The translations under genes were made by a program, and so were the position numbers. Of a stretch of 64,000 bases of DNA, positions 7,868 through 16,481 are shown piece after piece. The notes under the pieces are model-generated. The model saw only the letters and a program-made list of their open reading frames with translations, ran no database searches and had not been told where the DNA came from. Position 1 is the stretch's first letter. Every line of letters starts with the position of its first letter. The stretch covers positions 1 through 64,000 of the forward strand of contig JBJOQO010000007.1 in the NCBI GenBank assembly GCA_046049865.1, given 5' to 3'. This stretch comes from JANPCX01 sp046049865 (GTDB lineage: Bacteria > Pseudomonadota > Gammaproteobacteria > Burkholderiales > Burkholderiaceae_C).

Positions 7868-9724
7868 ATGAAGCGTCGAATTTTTTCCATCTGGTTTTGG
7901 ATGTGGTTCGTGGTCGGTTTGTGCCTTTGTTGGCTCACCTTGAGCAGATTGGGCCCTGTCATTCACGACCGTTTGCTGTTGGCCCCGATGATGAACTTGC
8001 TGGAGCCGTGCATCCAACCGACACGGGCGCCAGTCAAAAACGCTCCACCGTCCCTTGAACAGTGGTGCGGCGTTGAAAGTCATTCCGTGGCACCGGTCGT
8101 AGAGAGCACGCTGTCCGCGCTGGGCCCACGTATTCCGCCGAATCCGCACTTGGAATTGGGTTACACCCTCCCCATCCCCTTGTTGCGCTTGTTGCGACCA
8201 GAAGGCAAGGATTGGGTGGTCGATCGCCCTGCGTTGAGCAAGCTGGTACAAGCGGTGGTGGAAGTCGACCGCCCAGCGATCGTTTACCTGTTTTCCACCC
8301 ACTTCGGGGTGCGTGCACCGATTGAGCATGTGCTGGCAACTGACCCGAAGAACCTCTTGGTCTCCCAAGAAGGCGGTCTTCCGGTGGATACCTACCTGGG
8401 CGACGAGGTGTTTCCGTGGAACTTCACGACGGTTGACAACGACATCACCAGAAGACGCCTTCAGGTCGTGGACGCATTCTTGGAAGAAGTGTGCCAACTG
8501 CCGACACAGCACAGAGAAAAAATTCGTGGCGTCACCATGCTGGGTGAGGTGCACCACATGTTTCCCAAGTTGGAGAGTGGCATGGGGTTTTATTCGCCCT
8601 ACGTGATCACCGACTACAGCCAGACATCAAAGGAAGAGTTTCGGCGTTTCCTCAAGCTTCGCTACAGGCACTTGCGCAGTTTCATCCAAGCGGTAGGCGA
8701 CAACTACCCTTCATTTATGGCGGTTGAACCGCCAAGCAAAGACATCCGACGCCAGCCATTGACACGTTTTACCGAGCACATTGATGCATTCGCGCACGGC
8801 AGCTTCCCGGTGGCAGGATGGGTCCATGTCGCGAATCTACCCAAAGAACAAAACGCATGGATTCGAATTTATCGAAATGGAGAATATGCCGGGCGAACTG
8901 CCGTGCGCGGGGGACGGCAAGACGTGGCGGCCGCTCACCCGGAGTTCGGTACGGCCGACGTGGGCTGGCAGCTTGACATCGACTTCAAACACCTCCCACT
9001 CGGCATATACAAAATAGACGTGATGTTGGAAGTTCAGGGCCAAGACTTGGTTCACTTGGGCGAACGCACCATTTCCATCATGGGAAGTGACCAGCGCCCA
9101 CCACCGACGTTACCTGTCAAAGCGTTGCCGCCTCATCGCGCGGCAGATGGCCGTATCTCTTCCGCCATCGACGGTCCGGTGAATCAGTCAGCCTATTTTT
9201 ACAATCCACTGGTATCGCTGTGGCATGAATTCCGCGGCGAACAAGTGATGCGTTATTTGGCCTACTTCGACGCCCACATTCGCCGCTCTTGTTTGCGCGA
9301 CACGGCGATATACACCCACCAGATTCTGCCTTTCATCAACCCAGGTTGGGATCGCAACCGCTTCGCGGCCGAACGGTCTTTGCAGCCCTTTGGTCAGACA
9401 CGAAACGGCATCAGCCTCTACGGCGACGCCACCTATGGGCGCAATTTCGGTGAGTGGTTCAAAACCTCTCGGCTGGCTGCGTACGGGGTCACGGAGTTTC
9501 ATCCGCTCAAACCGATGCCGCCCGAAGAAGTGCAGACCATGTTTGAAAGCCATCGCCAACGAGGCGCGGATTTCGTCTCATTCTTCATGGAGCCTCGTGG
9601 TTTGACTGCTGGCAGGGGCGTGGGTTTGAACCAGTTCAGTTTTGATCCGCAAATTCCCAACTACGGCTCCGACGTGCTCTACTACTCCACACGCGCTGTC
9701 ATTCAACAAAAAGCAGTGCCATGA
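7868..9724 (+). CDS. Uncharacterised membrane-anchored protein, possible GH-A-like glycosidase
   Basis: 618 residues, family not recognised. An N-terminal signal anchor lies at about residues 6-25, with the rest outside the cytoplasm. Residues 95-290 and 430-618 have alternating hydrophobic strands and amphipathic segments like a TIM barrel. Glu227 (in TMLGEVHH) and Glu575 (in SFFMEPRG) stand at positions that could be the beta-4 acid/base and beta-7 nucleophile of clan GH-A glycosidases, and the YSQTSKEEFRRFLKLRY segment (250-266) recalls family 42-type barrels. Between them, residues 315-405 read as an Ig-like beta domain (AGWVHVANLP, WIRIYRNGEYAGR, LPLGIYKIDVML). The frame is open from 7760 but that part overlaps trxB; the ATG at 7868 directly precedes the anchor. 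It stands alone between trxB and convergent dadA. The glycosidase idea is inference. Confidence 0.6.
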   Translation: MKRRIFSIWFWMWFVVGLCLCWLTLSRLGPVIHDRLLLAPMMNLLEPCIQPTRAPVKNAPPSLEQWCGVESHSVAPVVESTLSALGPRIPPNPHLELGYTLPIPLLRLLRPEGKDWVVDRPALSKLVQAVVEVDRPAIVYLFSTHFGVRAPIEHVLATDPKNLLVSQEGGLPVDTYLGDEVFPWNFTTVDNDITRRRLQVVDAFLEEVCQLPTQHREKIRGVTMLGEVHHMFPKLESGMGFYSPYVITDYSQTSKEEFRRFLKLRYRHLRSFIQAVGDNYPSFMAVEPPSKDIRRQPLTRFTEHIDAFAHGSFPVAGWVHVANLPKEQNAWIRIYRNGEYAGRTAVRGGRQDVAAAHPEFGTADVGWQLDIDFKHLPLGIYKIDVMLEVQGQDLVHLGERTISIMGSDQRPPPTLPVKALPPHRAADGRISSAIDGPVNQSAYFYNPLVSLWHEFRGEQVMRYLAYFDAHIRRSCLRDTAIYTHQILPFINPGWDRNRFAAERSLQPFGQTRNGISLYGDATYGRNFGEWFKTSRLAAYGVTEFHPLKPMPPEEVQTMFESHRQRGADFVSFFMEPRGLTAGRGVGLNQFSFDPQIPNYGSDVLYYSTRAVIQQKAVP

Positions 9725-9733
9725 GACCTACAG

Positions 9734-9757
9734 CCCGCCGCGCCAGAACGCGGCGGG
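9734..9757. terminator. GC-rich hairpin between convergent genes
   Basis: A perfect 9-bp stem (CCCGCCGCG at 9734-9742 with CGCGGCGGG at 9749-9757) around a 6-base loop lies between the stops of the 618-residue gene (9724) and dadA (9774). There is no good T-run on either strand, so it is a plausible but weak transcription terminator or an RNA 3'-end stabiliser serving both genes. Confidence 0.5.
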
Positions 9758-9773
9758 GTTCACCTTCGTCTCG

Positions 9774-11099
9774 TCAACGGCTCGTCAAACCCGTGCCCGT
9801 CTCTAAACGGCCAAGCGGAGCCGGCGCGAAAGTTTGCGAGTCGAGTCCAACAAACGAGAAATCGATTTCGGGTCTGCGCCCGTCGATCAAATCGGCAATG
9901 GCTCGCGCCGAGCCGCAGCCGTGCGTCCACCCCAAGGTCCCGTGGCCTGTATTGAGGAAGAAGTTGCCCAACTTGCTGCGGCCGATGTAAGGGACGTTGC
10001 TTGGCGTAGCAGGCCGCAGACCGGTCCAATACTGGGCGCCCTCGCCGTTGGTCATCTCCGGAAACAAAGCTTTTACTCGACGCACGATGGCATGGCAGCG
10101 TTGCAAGTTCAGGTCGGTGCTGTAGCCATTGAGTTCGGCTGTGCCGGCGATACGCAGCCGATCGCCGAAACGAGAGAAAACCAATTTGTACTCGTCGTCG
10201 GTCAGCGACACCTCGTAGGACTTATCGGGCGCAATCACGGGCAGAGTCACCGAATAACCCTTGGCAGGGTAGATGCGCAGAGAAATGCCCAACTGCTTGG
10301 CCCAGCTGGTGCTGAAAGAACCCAGGCACAGCACATAACCATCGGCTTTCTCGCTGCGCACTACACCTGCTGCATCGGCCACCTGGACCTCGCTTACCGC
10401 ATCACCTTGCCTTTGCAAACCGACGATGCGGGTGTCGTACAGAAACTTCACGCCCGCCTGAGCGCACAAAGCGGCCAGGCCTTGCGTGAACTGGTGGGCA
10501 TCGCCAGATTCGTCGCTGGGCGTCATGCTGCCGCCGACAAGTTGGGACCGACACTGGGCCAGTGCAGGCTCTATGGCCACACATTCATCGGGTGTTTTCA
10601 TGTCCAGCTCGCAACCATGTTCGCGCATGATGCGAGCAGGTTCCTGCGCGGCATCAAATTCCGCTTGCGATGTGTAGAAGTGAAGGATGCCTTGGGTTCG
10701 CTGCTGATACTGCAGGCCAGTTTGGGCACGCAGTTGTTGCAAAGTGGCTCGACTGAACATGCCAAGGTTGACGATCTGGCGAATGTTGTGTCGGGTGCGC
10801 GAAGGCGTGCACTCCCGCAAAAAACTCAAACCCCAGGCCCATTGGTTCCAGTCGGCCCTGAGCCTGAATAAAAGGGGAGCGTCTTCCTGCGCCAACCATT
10901 TCAGAACTTTTAATGGTGCGCCGGGGTTGGCCCAAGGTTCGGCGTGGGACACACTGATCTGGCCGCCGTTGGCAAAACTGGTTTCCATTCCAGCTGCGGG
11001 CTGCCGGTCGATGACGGTGACTTCATGCCCTGATTGGCGCAGAAACCATGCCGTGGTGACGCCTGTGATACCTGCGCCGAGGACGATGATTTTTTTCAT
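9774..11099 (-). CDS. dadA: D-amino acid dehydrogenase (small subunit type), FAD-dependent
   Basis: A 441-residue DadA/DAO-family flavoenzyme that oxidises D-amino acids (classically D-alanine to pyruvate) at the inner membrane and passes electrons to the respiratory chain. The N-terminal FAD motif GAGITG is at 8-13, followed by TSFANGGQISVSHAEPWANP, typical of DadA, and a C-terminal block with NTGHGTLGWTHGCGSA that closes the FAD site. Length is normal (E. coli 432). The ATG at 11099 has GGAG about ten bases upstream. The leader carries a tandem glycine riboswitch (11221-11430), so expression should respond to glycine. Glycine or a related amino acid may therefore be a real substrate or metabolic signal; a glycine-oxidase-like role is an alternative. 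Confidence 0.92.
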   Translation of the reverse strand: MKKIIVLGAGITGVTTAWFLRQSGHEVTVIDRQPAAGMETSFANGGQISVSHAEPWANPGAPLKVLKWLAQEDAPLLFRLRADWNQWAWGLSFLRECTPSRTRHNIRQIVNLGMFSRATLQQLRAQTGLQYQQRTQGILHFYTSQAEFDAAQEPARIMREHGCELDMKTPDECVAIEPALAQCRSQLVGGSMTPSDESGDAHQFTQGLAALCAQAGVKFLYDTRIVGLQRQGDAVSEVQVADAAGVVRSEKADGYVLCLGSFSTSWAKQLGISLRIYPAKGYSVTLPVIAPDKSYEVSLTDDEYKLVFSRFGDRLRIAGTAELNGYSTDLNLQRCHAIVRRVKALFPEMTNGEGAQYWTGLRPATPSNVPYIGRSKLGNFFLNTGHGTLGWTHGCGSARAIADLIDGRRPEIDFSFVGLDSQTFAPAPLGRLETGTGLTSR

Positions 11100-11220
11100 G
11101 GGGAACTTGCTCCGTTCGAGTCAATACAACTGAGTGCGAACGAGAAACGCATGCCTGCCTTGGTCAAAAAAGCAAAGCTTTAACCCAAAGAGAGCGCGCG
11201 CATCCCGCGCCGCTCCCCCT

Positions 11221-11430
11221 GTCCTTGGTACCTGAGAGATTCAGGCATGACCACCACGGCCAAGCCCTTGCTCCTTCGGTGGAAGCGCCTCGCAAAAGGA
11301 GCTTCACTCTCCAGATTCGGCTGAATTTGGTTTCAGTACCCTCCGTGCAACACGGAGCCTGAGCGTTCATGGGAGATTGCGCCTTCGGCGGCGTGCGTCC
11401 ATGGTGGGCACACGCGCTCTCCTGAAACCA
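11221..11430 (-). promoter_or_regulatory. Tandem glycine riboswitch
   Basis: Read on the minus strand, two aptamers follow one another. Aptamer I (11430 to 11328) is closed by a perfect 9-bp stem (TGGTTTCAG at 11422-11430 read on the minus strand, pairing with CTGAAACCA at 11328-11336) and holds AGGAGAGCG, the conserved GCCGAAGGCGCAA and a closing GCTCAGGC. Aptamer II (11327 to about 11221) holds CTGGAGAGTG, ACCGAAGGAGCAAG and ATCTCTCAGGTACC. Paired GGAGAG ... CCGAAGG.GCAA ... CTCAGG blocks are the hallmark of glycine riboswitches, and tandem architecture is common. Downstream, at about 11167-11220, GC-rich inverted segments and a six-T run may be the expression platform. The first gene after it is dadA. 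Confidence 0.9.
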
Positions 11431-11525
11431 GTGTCAATTGTGGCACGGGACAACAGGCAAAAGGTGATTCGTCGTGAGATCTCGCATGACAGACCTCACG
11501 ATCGAACACAAACAAGTTATGCGCT

Positions 11526-12860
11526 TTACGCAGCCAGATACTGCTGCACCCCCTGAGCGGCATGTTGCCCGGTGGCCAGACAAGCGGTCAACAAATAGCC
11601 ACCTGTCGGCGCTTCCCAGTCCAACATTTCACCGGCGCAAAATACGCCAGGCAATGCCGTGAGCATGCCTCGCCCGTCCATGGCCTCGAAACGAACGCCG
11701 CCTGCTGTGCTGATGGCTTCGTCGATGGGCCGGGGTGCAAACACATTGATGGGGAGCGCCTTGATGGCCGCGGCCAACAACGGCGCCGAGCCAAGTTGTT
11801 CTTTGTTCAACACCTCGTAGAGCAAAGACGCCTTCACATCGGTCAGGCCCAAACGCGACTTGAGATGGGTAGACAACGACCGCGACCCTCGAGGCCTGGC
11901 CACTTCAGCGGCCACATGCGCGTGGCTGTGCATGGGTAAAAGGTCGACCAAAAACAGCGCCCGGCCCCGTTGATTGATCTGCTCGCGAAGTTGGGCGGAA
12001 GCCGCATAAACCAAACTGCCCTCCACGCCGGTTTGCGTCACCACAAACTCACCGGCTTGCGCAAAAACTTCTTGCTCATCAGCGCACACACAAAGCGCCA
12101 CGTTCTTCAGCGCAGCGCCGGCGTGGCGTTGACTGAAGTGCGCTGTCCAACCTGGCAACTCCAAACCTTCGGTGTTGGTGTGGACCACATCAAAACCGCA
12201 GTTCGATGGCTGCAGCGGCGCGAGATCGACGCCGGCTTTGTTCAACACGGGCCACCAAGCACCGTCCGATCCGAGGCGGCTCCAGCTCGCACCGCCCAGA
12301 GCCAAAACACAGGCACGGGCTTGAACGGTGAACGACTCTTGTGCCCGCGCAAAACGCAAACCAACGGCACTACCAGCCGCCCCCTGGCTCACAACCGCAT
12401 CATCCAACCCCAACCAGCGGTGACGCATGTGAAAGCGCACACCGAGCGATCTCAAACGGTGCAGCCAGGCCCTGAGCAACGGGGCCGCTTTCATGTCCAC
12501 GGGAAACACCCGCCCCGAGCTGCCAACAAAAGTGGGCGAGCCCAAATCCTCTGCCCAGCGGCGAACTGCGGAGGCATCCATGGCGCGCAACACGGGCGCC
12601 AAACGATCGCTGCGTTCACCATAACGCGCGACAAAGGGCTCGAATGGCTCGCTGTGGGTCAAGTTCAATCCACCACGGCCCGCAAGCAAGAATTTGCGCC
12701 CGACGGACGGCATGGCGTCGTAGACATCGACGCTCAAACCACTGTTTGCCAGGACCTCAGCGGCGCGCAAACCTGCCGGACCTGCGCCCACAACGATGAC
12801 ATCCGCGATCGGGCTCGCAAGGGCGTTATTTGCCGATGGCAATACAGGAGAAGAATTCAT
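11526..12860 (-). CDS. HI0933/TIGR03862-type FAD-dependent flavoprotein (NAD(P)/FAD oxidoreductase)
   Basis: A 444-residue flavoprotein of the HI0933/YhiN/BaiN-like superfamily. The dinucleotide-binding motif VVGAGPAGLRAAEVLANSGL is near residues 23-42, the family block GRKFLLAGRGGLNLTHS follows, and the C-terminal FAD motif is GVFCAGEMLDWEAPTGGYLL. The short form (about 400-440 residues) fits the subgroup once labelled TIGR03862. Its substrate is unknown; family members are linked to flavin-dependent reduction or tRNA-type functions only by analogy. It lies between the dadA leader and a LysR-type gene in the same orientation, with a 45-base gap from the LysR stop. Confidence 0.85.
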   Translation of the reverse strand: MNSSPVLPSANNALASPIADVIVVGAGPAGLRAAEVLANSGLSVDVYDAMPSVGRKFLLAGRGGLNLTHSEPFEPFVARYGERSDRLAPVLRAMDASAVRRWAEDLGSPTFVGSSGRVFPVDMKAAPLLRAWLHRLRSLGVRFHMRHRWLGLDDAVVSQGAAGSAVGLRFARAQESFTVQARACVLALGGASWSRLGSDGAWWPVLNKAGVDLAPLQPSNCGFDVVHTNTEGLELPGWTAHFSQRHAGAALKNVALCVCADEQEVFAQAGEFVVTQTGVEGSLVYAASAQLREQINQRGRALFLVDLLPMHSHAHVAAEVARPRGSRSLSTHLKSRLGLTDVKASLLYEVLNKEQLGSAPLLAAAIKALPINVFAPRPIDEAISTAGGVRFEAMDGRGMLTALPGVFCAGEMLDWEAPTGGYLLTACLATGQHAAQGVQQYLAA

Positions 12861-12905
12861 GTGGGCATTGTCAACGCTGCATTGGTGTCAACGTTTGCAA
12901 ATCCG

Positions 12906-13889
12906 TCAGGCACGACGTTTCGTCGCGCTTTTGCGGGCGGTTGGCTTGCGGCAGTCTGGCAGCGCCTCGTTGGCAATCGTGGAGAACGCCCGGCGAAACT
13001 GCTCCTTCATCCATTCCAGGCCCACATCCCCCGCGCTGTCACGCCGCCAAAGCATGCTCACGTTGAAGCTGCCCAAATCGAGCGGCGGCGAACACACTTG
13101 CAAACCCGCCATCCTCGACAAGGCTAGGCAGGTCGGCGTTGGCGCAGTCGCCACGGCATCCAAGCGCATCAAAAAGGCAGGCAGCGCCGAAAAGTGAGTC
13201 AGCGCTGTTTGGATTCGGCGCTGCAATCCCAATGCGCGCAGAGATGCGTCAACAATGCCTTCTCGACCCAATGGCGACACCAGCACATGTCGCATGCCCA
13301 CATAAGCGTCGAGTGTCAAAGGAAGCTTCACCTCTAAGCGCTGGGCGTCGATCAGGCACGCAAACCCCAACTCTCCGAGTTTCTCCTGCCCCATGGCCAT
13401 TCGACCGAGTGGCCCCGACACCATGGCCAAATCGATGTCGCGCTCATCAAACGCCTGCTCTACCGTGTAGCGGTTGACTCGCCGCAGGACGATGCTCACA
13501 CCCGGTGCTACGTCGGCAAGAATTTCCGCCAACCGTGGCCCCAATGCCAGCTCCAGGTCATCTGTCATCCCCAGCGTGAAGCGGCGCTTGGACTGCTGAC
13601 TGTCAAAGGTCATTTGGGCCAGCATCAAATCGTGCAGGCCGGCCAATTGCTGGCCCAGTGGCTCGGCCATGGCCCGTGCACGCGGCGTGGGTTCCATACC
13701 GGTTCGGGTGCGCACAAAAAGTGGGTCACCTGCCGTGGCACGCAGTCGCGTCAAGGATGCACTGACCGCCGCCTGACTCAATGACAAACGCCGCGCTGCC
13801 AGAGTCACGCTGCGCTCTTGCCACAAGGCCAAAAACACCACGCCCAGGTTGAAGTCGATTTTCCTTAATTCACTGAAACCGATTTTCAT
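12906..13889 (-). CDS. LysR-family transcriptional regulator
   Basis: A 327-residue LysR regulator. The N-terminal winged helix is clear (LVALWQERSVTLAARRLSLSQAAVSASLTRLRA-like region around residues 15-55), followed by a periplasmic-binding-protein-like effector domain. It is slightly longer than the typical 300 residues because of a C-terminal tail rich in K and R. It is divergent from the class II amidotransferase at 13967 that opens the peptide-uptake gene set; the shared 77-base gap could hold a LysR operator controlling that set (inference). The effector is unknown. Confidence 0.9.
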   Translation of the reverse strand: MKIGFSELRKIDFNLGVVFLALWQERSVTLAARRLSLSQAAVSASLTRLRATAGDPLFVRTRTGMEPTPRARAMAEPLGQQLAGLHDLMLAQMTFDSQQSKRRFTLGMTDDLELALGPRLAEILADVAPGVSIVLRRVNRYTVEQAFDERDIDLAMVSGPLGRMAMGQEKLGELGFACLIDAQRLEVKLPLTLDAYVGMRHVLVSPLGREGIVDASLRALGLQRRIQTALTHFSALPAFLMRLDAVATAPTPTCLALSRMAGLQVCSPPLDLGSFNVSMLWRRDSAGDVGLEWMKEQFRRAFSTIANEALPDCRKPTARKSATKRRA

Positions 13890-13966
13890 AATTCACATTA
13901 TTTGTTTGACCACTTTCTAACACCCCGTCACACTGTTGTCATCTTTTTTGAGTTCAAGAAAAAAAC

Positions 13967-14767
13967 ATGTGCCAACTGCTCGCCATGAGCTGCAAACTCC
14001 CGGCCACCATCAATTTCTCTTTTGAAGGTTTTGCCACTCGGGGTGGCCAAACAGACGAGCACCGTGATGGCTGGGGCATTGCCTTTTTCGAAGATGAAGG
14101 CTGTCGCATGTTCCTGGACACTTTGTCCTCGGTCACCTCGCCCATCGCCAACCTGATCAAACACTACCCCATCAAGTCGCGGTATGTGATTGCCCATATT
14201 CGCAAAGCCACCGAGGGCAGCGGCGGTGTGGCGCTGCAAAACTGCCACCCGTTTCAAAGGGAGTTATGGGGCAGACCCTGGATCTTTGCGCACAACGGGC
14301 AGGTCAATGCATTCTTTGACGCGTCAAACACCAAGACCATCCATCTCCCTGTGGGCCAAACCGACAGCGAAAGAGCGTTTTGCTACATCCTGAACCAACT
14401 GCGTTCTCGATATGCCGCCCAGCCGCCTTTGTCGGAACTGACCCGTTCCATACGTGAATTGGCCCAAGAGATTTCCGTTTTCGGAACGTTCAATTTCTTG
14501 CTCTCCAATGGCGAATTCATGTTCGCTCACTGCAGCACCAAGCTGCACTTCGTCACCCGCCGTTACCCCTTCACCACCGTCAAACTGATCGACTGCGACA
14601 TGCAAATCGACATGAGCAAACACAACAGCGTGAATGACGTGATCAGCGTGATCGCCACCCAACCCCTCACCACCAACGAAAACTGGCAAGCTTTTCAGCC
14701 CGGAGAGCTTCGGGTTTTCGTTGACGGCCGCAGCGTGGATGTGTCTGAAAACCCGGTTACCCTCTGA
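13967..14767 (+). CDS. Class II glutamine amidotransferase (YafJ type)
   Basis: A 266-residue Ntn-hydrolase of the YafJ/EgtC-like class II amidotransferase group. Cys2 (MCQLLAMS) is the expected N-terminal nucleophile after methionine removal. Other family marks are RDGWGIAFFED, the YVIAHIRKAT segment, and WIFAHNGQVN at about residues 105-114. Such proteins hydrolyse the gamma-glutamyl amide bond of glutamine or gamma-glutamyl compounds; the physiological substrate is usually unknown. It begins right after a divergent LysR gene and ends 72 bases before a peptide-binding protein gene, so it may be the first gene of the transporter/GGT set. Confidence 0.88.
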   Translation: MCQLLAMSCKLPATINFSFEGFATRGGQTDEHRDGWGIAFFEDEGCRMFLDTLSSVTSPIANLIKHYPIKSRYVIAHIRKATEGSGGVALQNCHPFQRELWGRPWIFAHNGQVNAFFDASNTKTIHLPVGQTDSERAFCYILNQLRSRYAAQPPLSELTRSIRELAQEISVFGTFNFLLSNGEFMFAHCSTKLHFVTRRYPFTTVKLIDCDMQIDMSKHNSVNDVISVIATQPLTTNENWQAFQPGELRVFVDGRSVDVSENPVTL

Positions 14768-14839
14768 GGCGCCTTCATTCTCACTAACTGCAACGCAGTT
14801 CAGGCGATGTTCCACAAAACTTTGACCAGGAGATCCCCG

Positions 14840-16426
14840 ATGATGTTCAAGCTCAAAACAATCAACCGCCTCTTTGTATCTGCCGCGCTCGCCGCCGGCT
14901 TGCTGGGCTCAGGGGCGGTGTTTGCGCAGGACTTACGCATTGGCCTGTCCAGCAACCCGCAGTCGGCGGACCCGCATTTTTTCAACAACGATGCCATCAG
15001 CGCCATGCTCAGCCATGTGTACGAAACGCTGATCACCCTCGATCCCGACACCAAACTGGTGCCTGGTTTGGCCTTGTCTTGGAAAGCGGTGAATGACAAC
15101 ACCTGGGAGTTCAAACTGCGCCCGGGCGTGAAGTTTCACGACGGCAGCCCGCTCACGGCCGACGATGTGGTCTTCTCCCTGGGCCGCCCCGCCACCATCA
15201 TCAGCAGCCCCAGCCCCTTCACTCAGTTCACACGCAACATCACCAACACCAAGGTGATCGATGACACCACGCTCTTGCTCACCACGGCCACACCGGCGCC
15301 CTTGTTGCCCAATGACCTGACGCGCATTTTCATCGTGTCGCGCAAAGCTGCCGAGAAGGCCACCACGGACGACTTCAACCAAAACAAGGTGGTCGCCGGC
15401 ACCGGCCCCTTCAAGATGGTCAAGTACACCCGGGGCGAAGGCACGCAGTTGGCTCGCAATGACGCCTACTGGGGCACCAAACCCGCCTGGGCCACGGTGA
15501 ACTTGCGCTTCTTGCCCACCGATTCGGCGCGTATGTCGGCCCTCTTGTCGGGCGATGTGCAAATGGTCGAGAACGTCCAGGCCAATTTGGTGTCGCAGTT
15601 CAAAGGCAACAAAGACCTGACGGTGTTTGAGAAAGTATCGAGCCGTGTGCTCTTCTTGTTCACCGACCACCGCGACAAATCACCCTATGTGACCGACACC
15701 GCAGGCAAGCCGCTTGACAAAAACCCGATGCAAGACGCCCGAGTGCGCATTGCCATGTCCAAGTTGATCGACCGCAATGTGCTGGCAGAACGGGTGCTCG
15801 ACAAACTCGGCGTGCCCACGGGCAACCTCGCCGCGCCCGGCATGTTTGGTTTCAATCCCAACCTCAAACCCGAGCCCGTTGACATCGAAGGCGCAAAGAA
15901 GCTGCTTGCCGAGGCTGGGTACCCGAACGGTTTCGGCCTGACCATTTTTGGCCCCAATGACCGCTACATCAATGACGAACAAGTGATGCAGACCATAGGC
16001 CAAATGTTCACCCGGGGTGGCATCAATACCAAGGTCACGGTGTCCCCGATGTCCACCTTTGTCGGTCAGGCCTCCAAGAAATTGTTGGGCATGGGCCTGT
16101 TGGGTTGGGGCGTCGGTGGCGGCGAACCTTCCAGCCCGCTGCGCGGTTTGTTGGCCACGGCCAACCCAGAAAAAGGTTTGGGCGGCAACAACTGGAGCAG
16201 CTACAGCAATCCCGCCTACGACAAGCTGATCACCGACGCCTTGAGCACCGTCGATGACAAAAAGCGCGAGAAGCTGATGCAGGACGCGGCGGAACTGGCA
16301 CTCAAAAAAGACCAGGCCATCATTCCGCTTTACAACCAAGTGGCCACTTGGGCCACACGCAAAGGCTACAGCTATGTACCGCGAGTGGATGAATTCACCT
16401 TGGCTCATCATGTGAAGGCTAAGTAA
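14840..16426 (+). CDS. ABC transporter substrate-binding protein, family 5 (peptide type)
   Basis: A 528-residue periplasmic binding protein of the DppA/OppA/GsiB class (SBP family 5). A Sec signal peptide (residues 1 to about 31) ends at VFA before QDLRIGLSSNPQSADPHFF. The family signature region LEFKLRPG-like is present as WEFKLRPGVKFHDGSPLTADDVVFSL. The frame is open from 14807, but the ATG at 14840 has AGGAG 7 bases upstream and starts the signal peptide. It delivers short peptides or related ligands to the permease encoded at 17560-21456. The glutathione-type hypothesis rests on the ggt gene at the end of the set. Confidence 0.92.
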   Translation: MMFKLKTINRLFVSAALAAGLLGSGAVFAQDLRIGLSSNPQSADPHFFNNDAISAMLSHVYETLITLDPDTKLVPGLALSWKAVNDNTWEFKLRPGVKFHDGSPLTADDVVFSLGRPATIISSPSPFTQFTRNITNTKVIDDTTLLLTTATPAPLLPNDLTRIFIVSRKAAEKATTDDFNQNKVVAGTGPFKMVKYTRGEGTQLARNDAYWGTKPAWATVNLRFLPTDSARMSALLSGDVQMVENVQANLVSQFKGNKDLTVFEKVSSRVLFLFTDHRDKSPYVTDTAGKPLDKNPMQDARVRIAMSKLIDRNVLAERVLDKLGVPTGNLAAPGMFGFNPNLKPEPVDIEGAKKLLAEAGYPNGFGLTIFGPNDRYINDEQVMQTIGQMFTRGGINTKVTVSPMSTFVGQASKKLLGMGLLGWGVGGGEPSSPLRGLLATANPEKGLGGNNWSSYSNPAYDKLITDALSTVDDKKREKLMQDAAELALKKDQAIIPLYNQVATWATRKGYSYVPRVDEFTLAHHVKAK

Positions 16427-16481
16427 AAAATCCCCGCCCGACCAAACGCTTCGATCTGTCCCGCGAGCCACTTCAAACAGG

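Noticed and set aside
11970..13127. Open frame of 385 codons on the plus strand
   Set aside because: It lies opposite the flavoprotein and LysR genes, both of which have clear family motifs; the frame itself has none.
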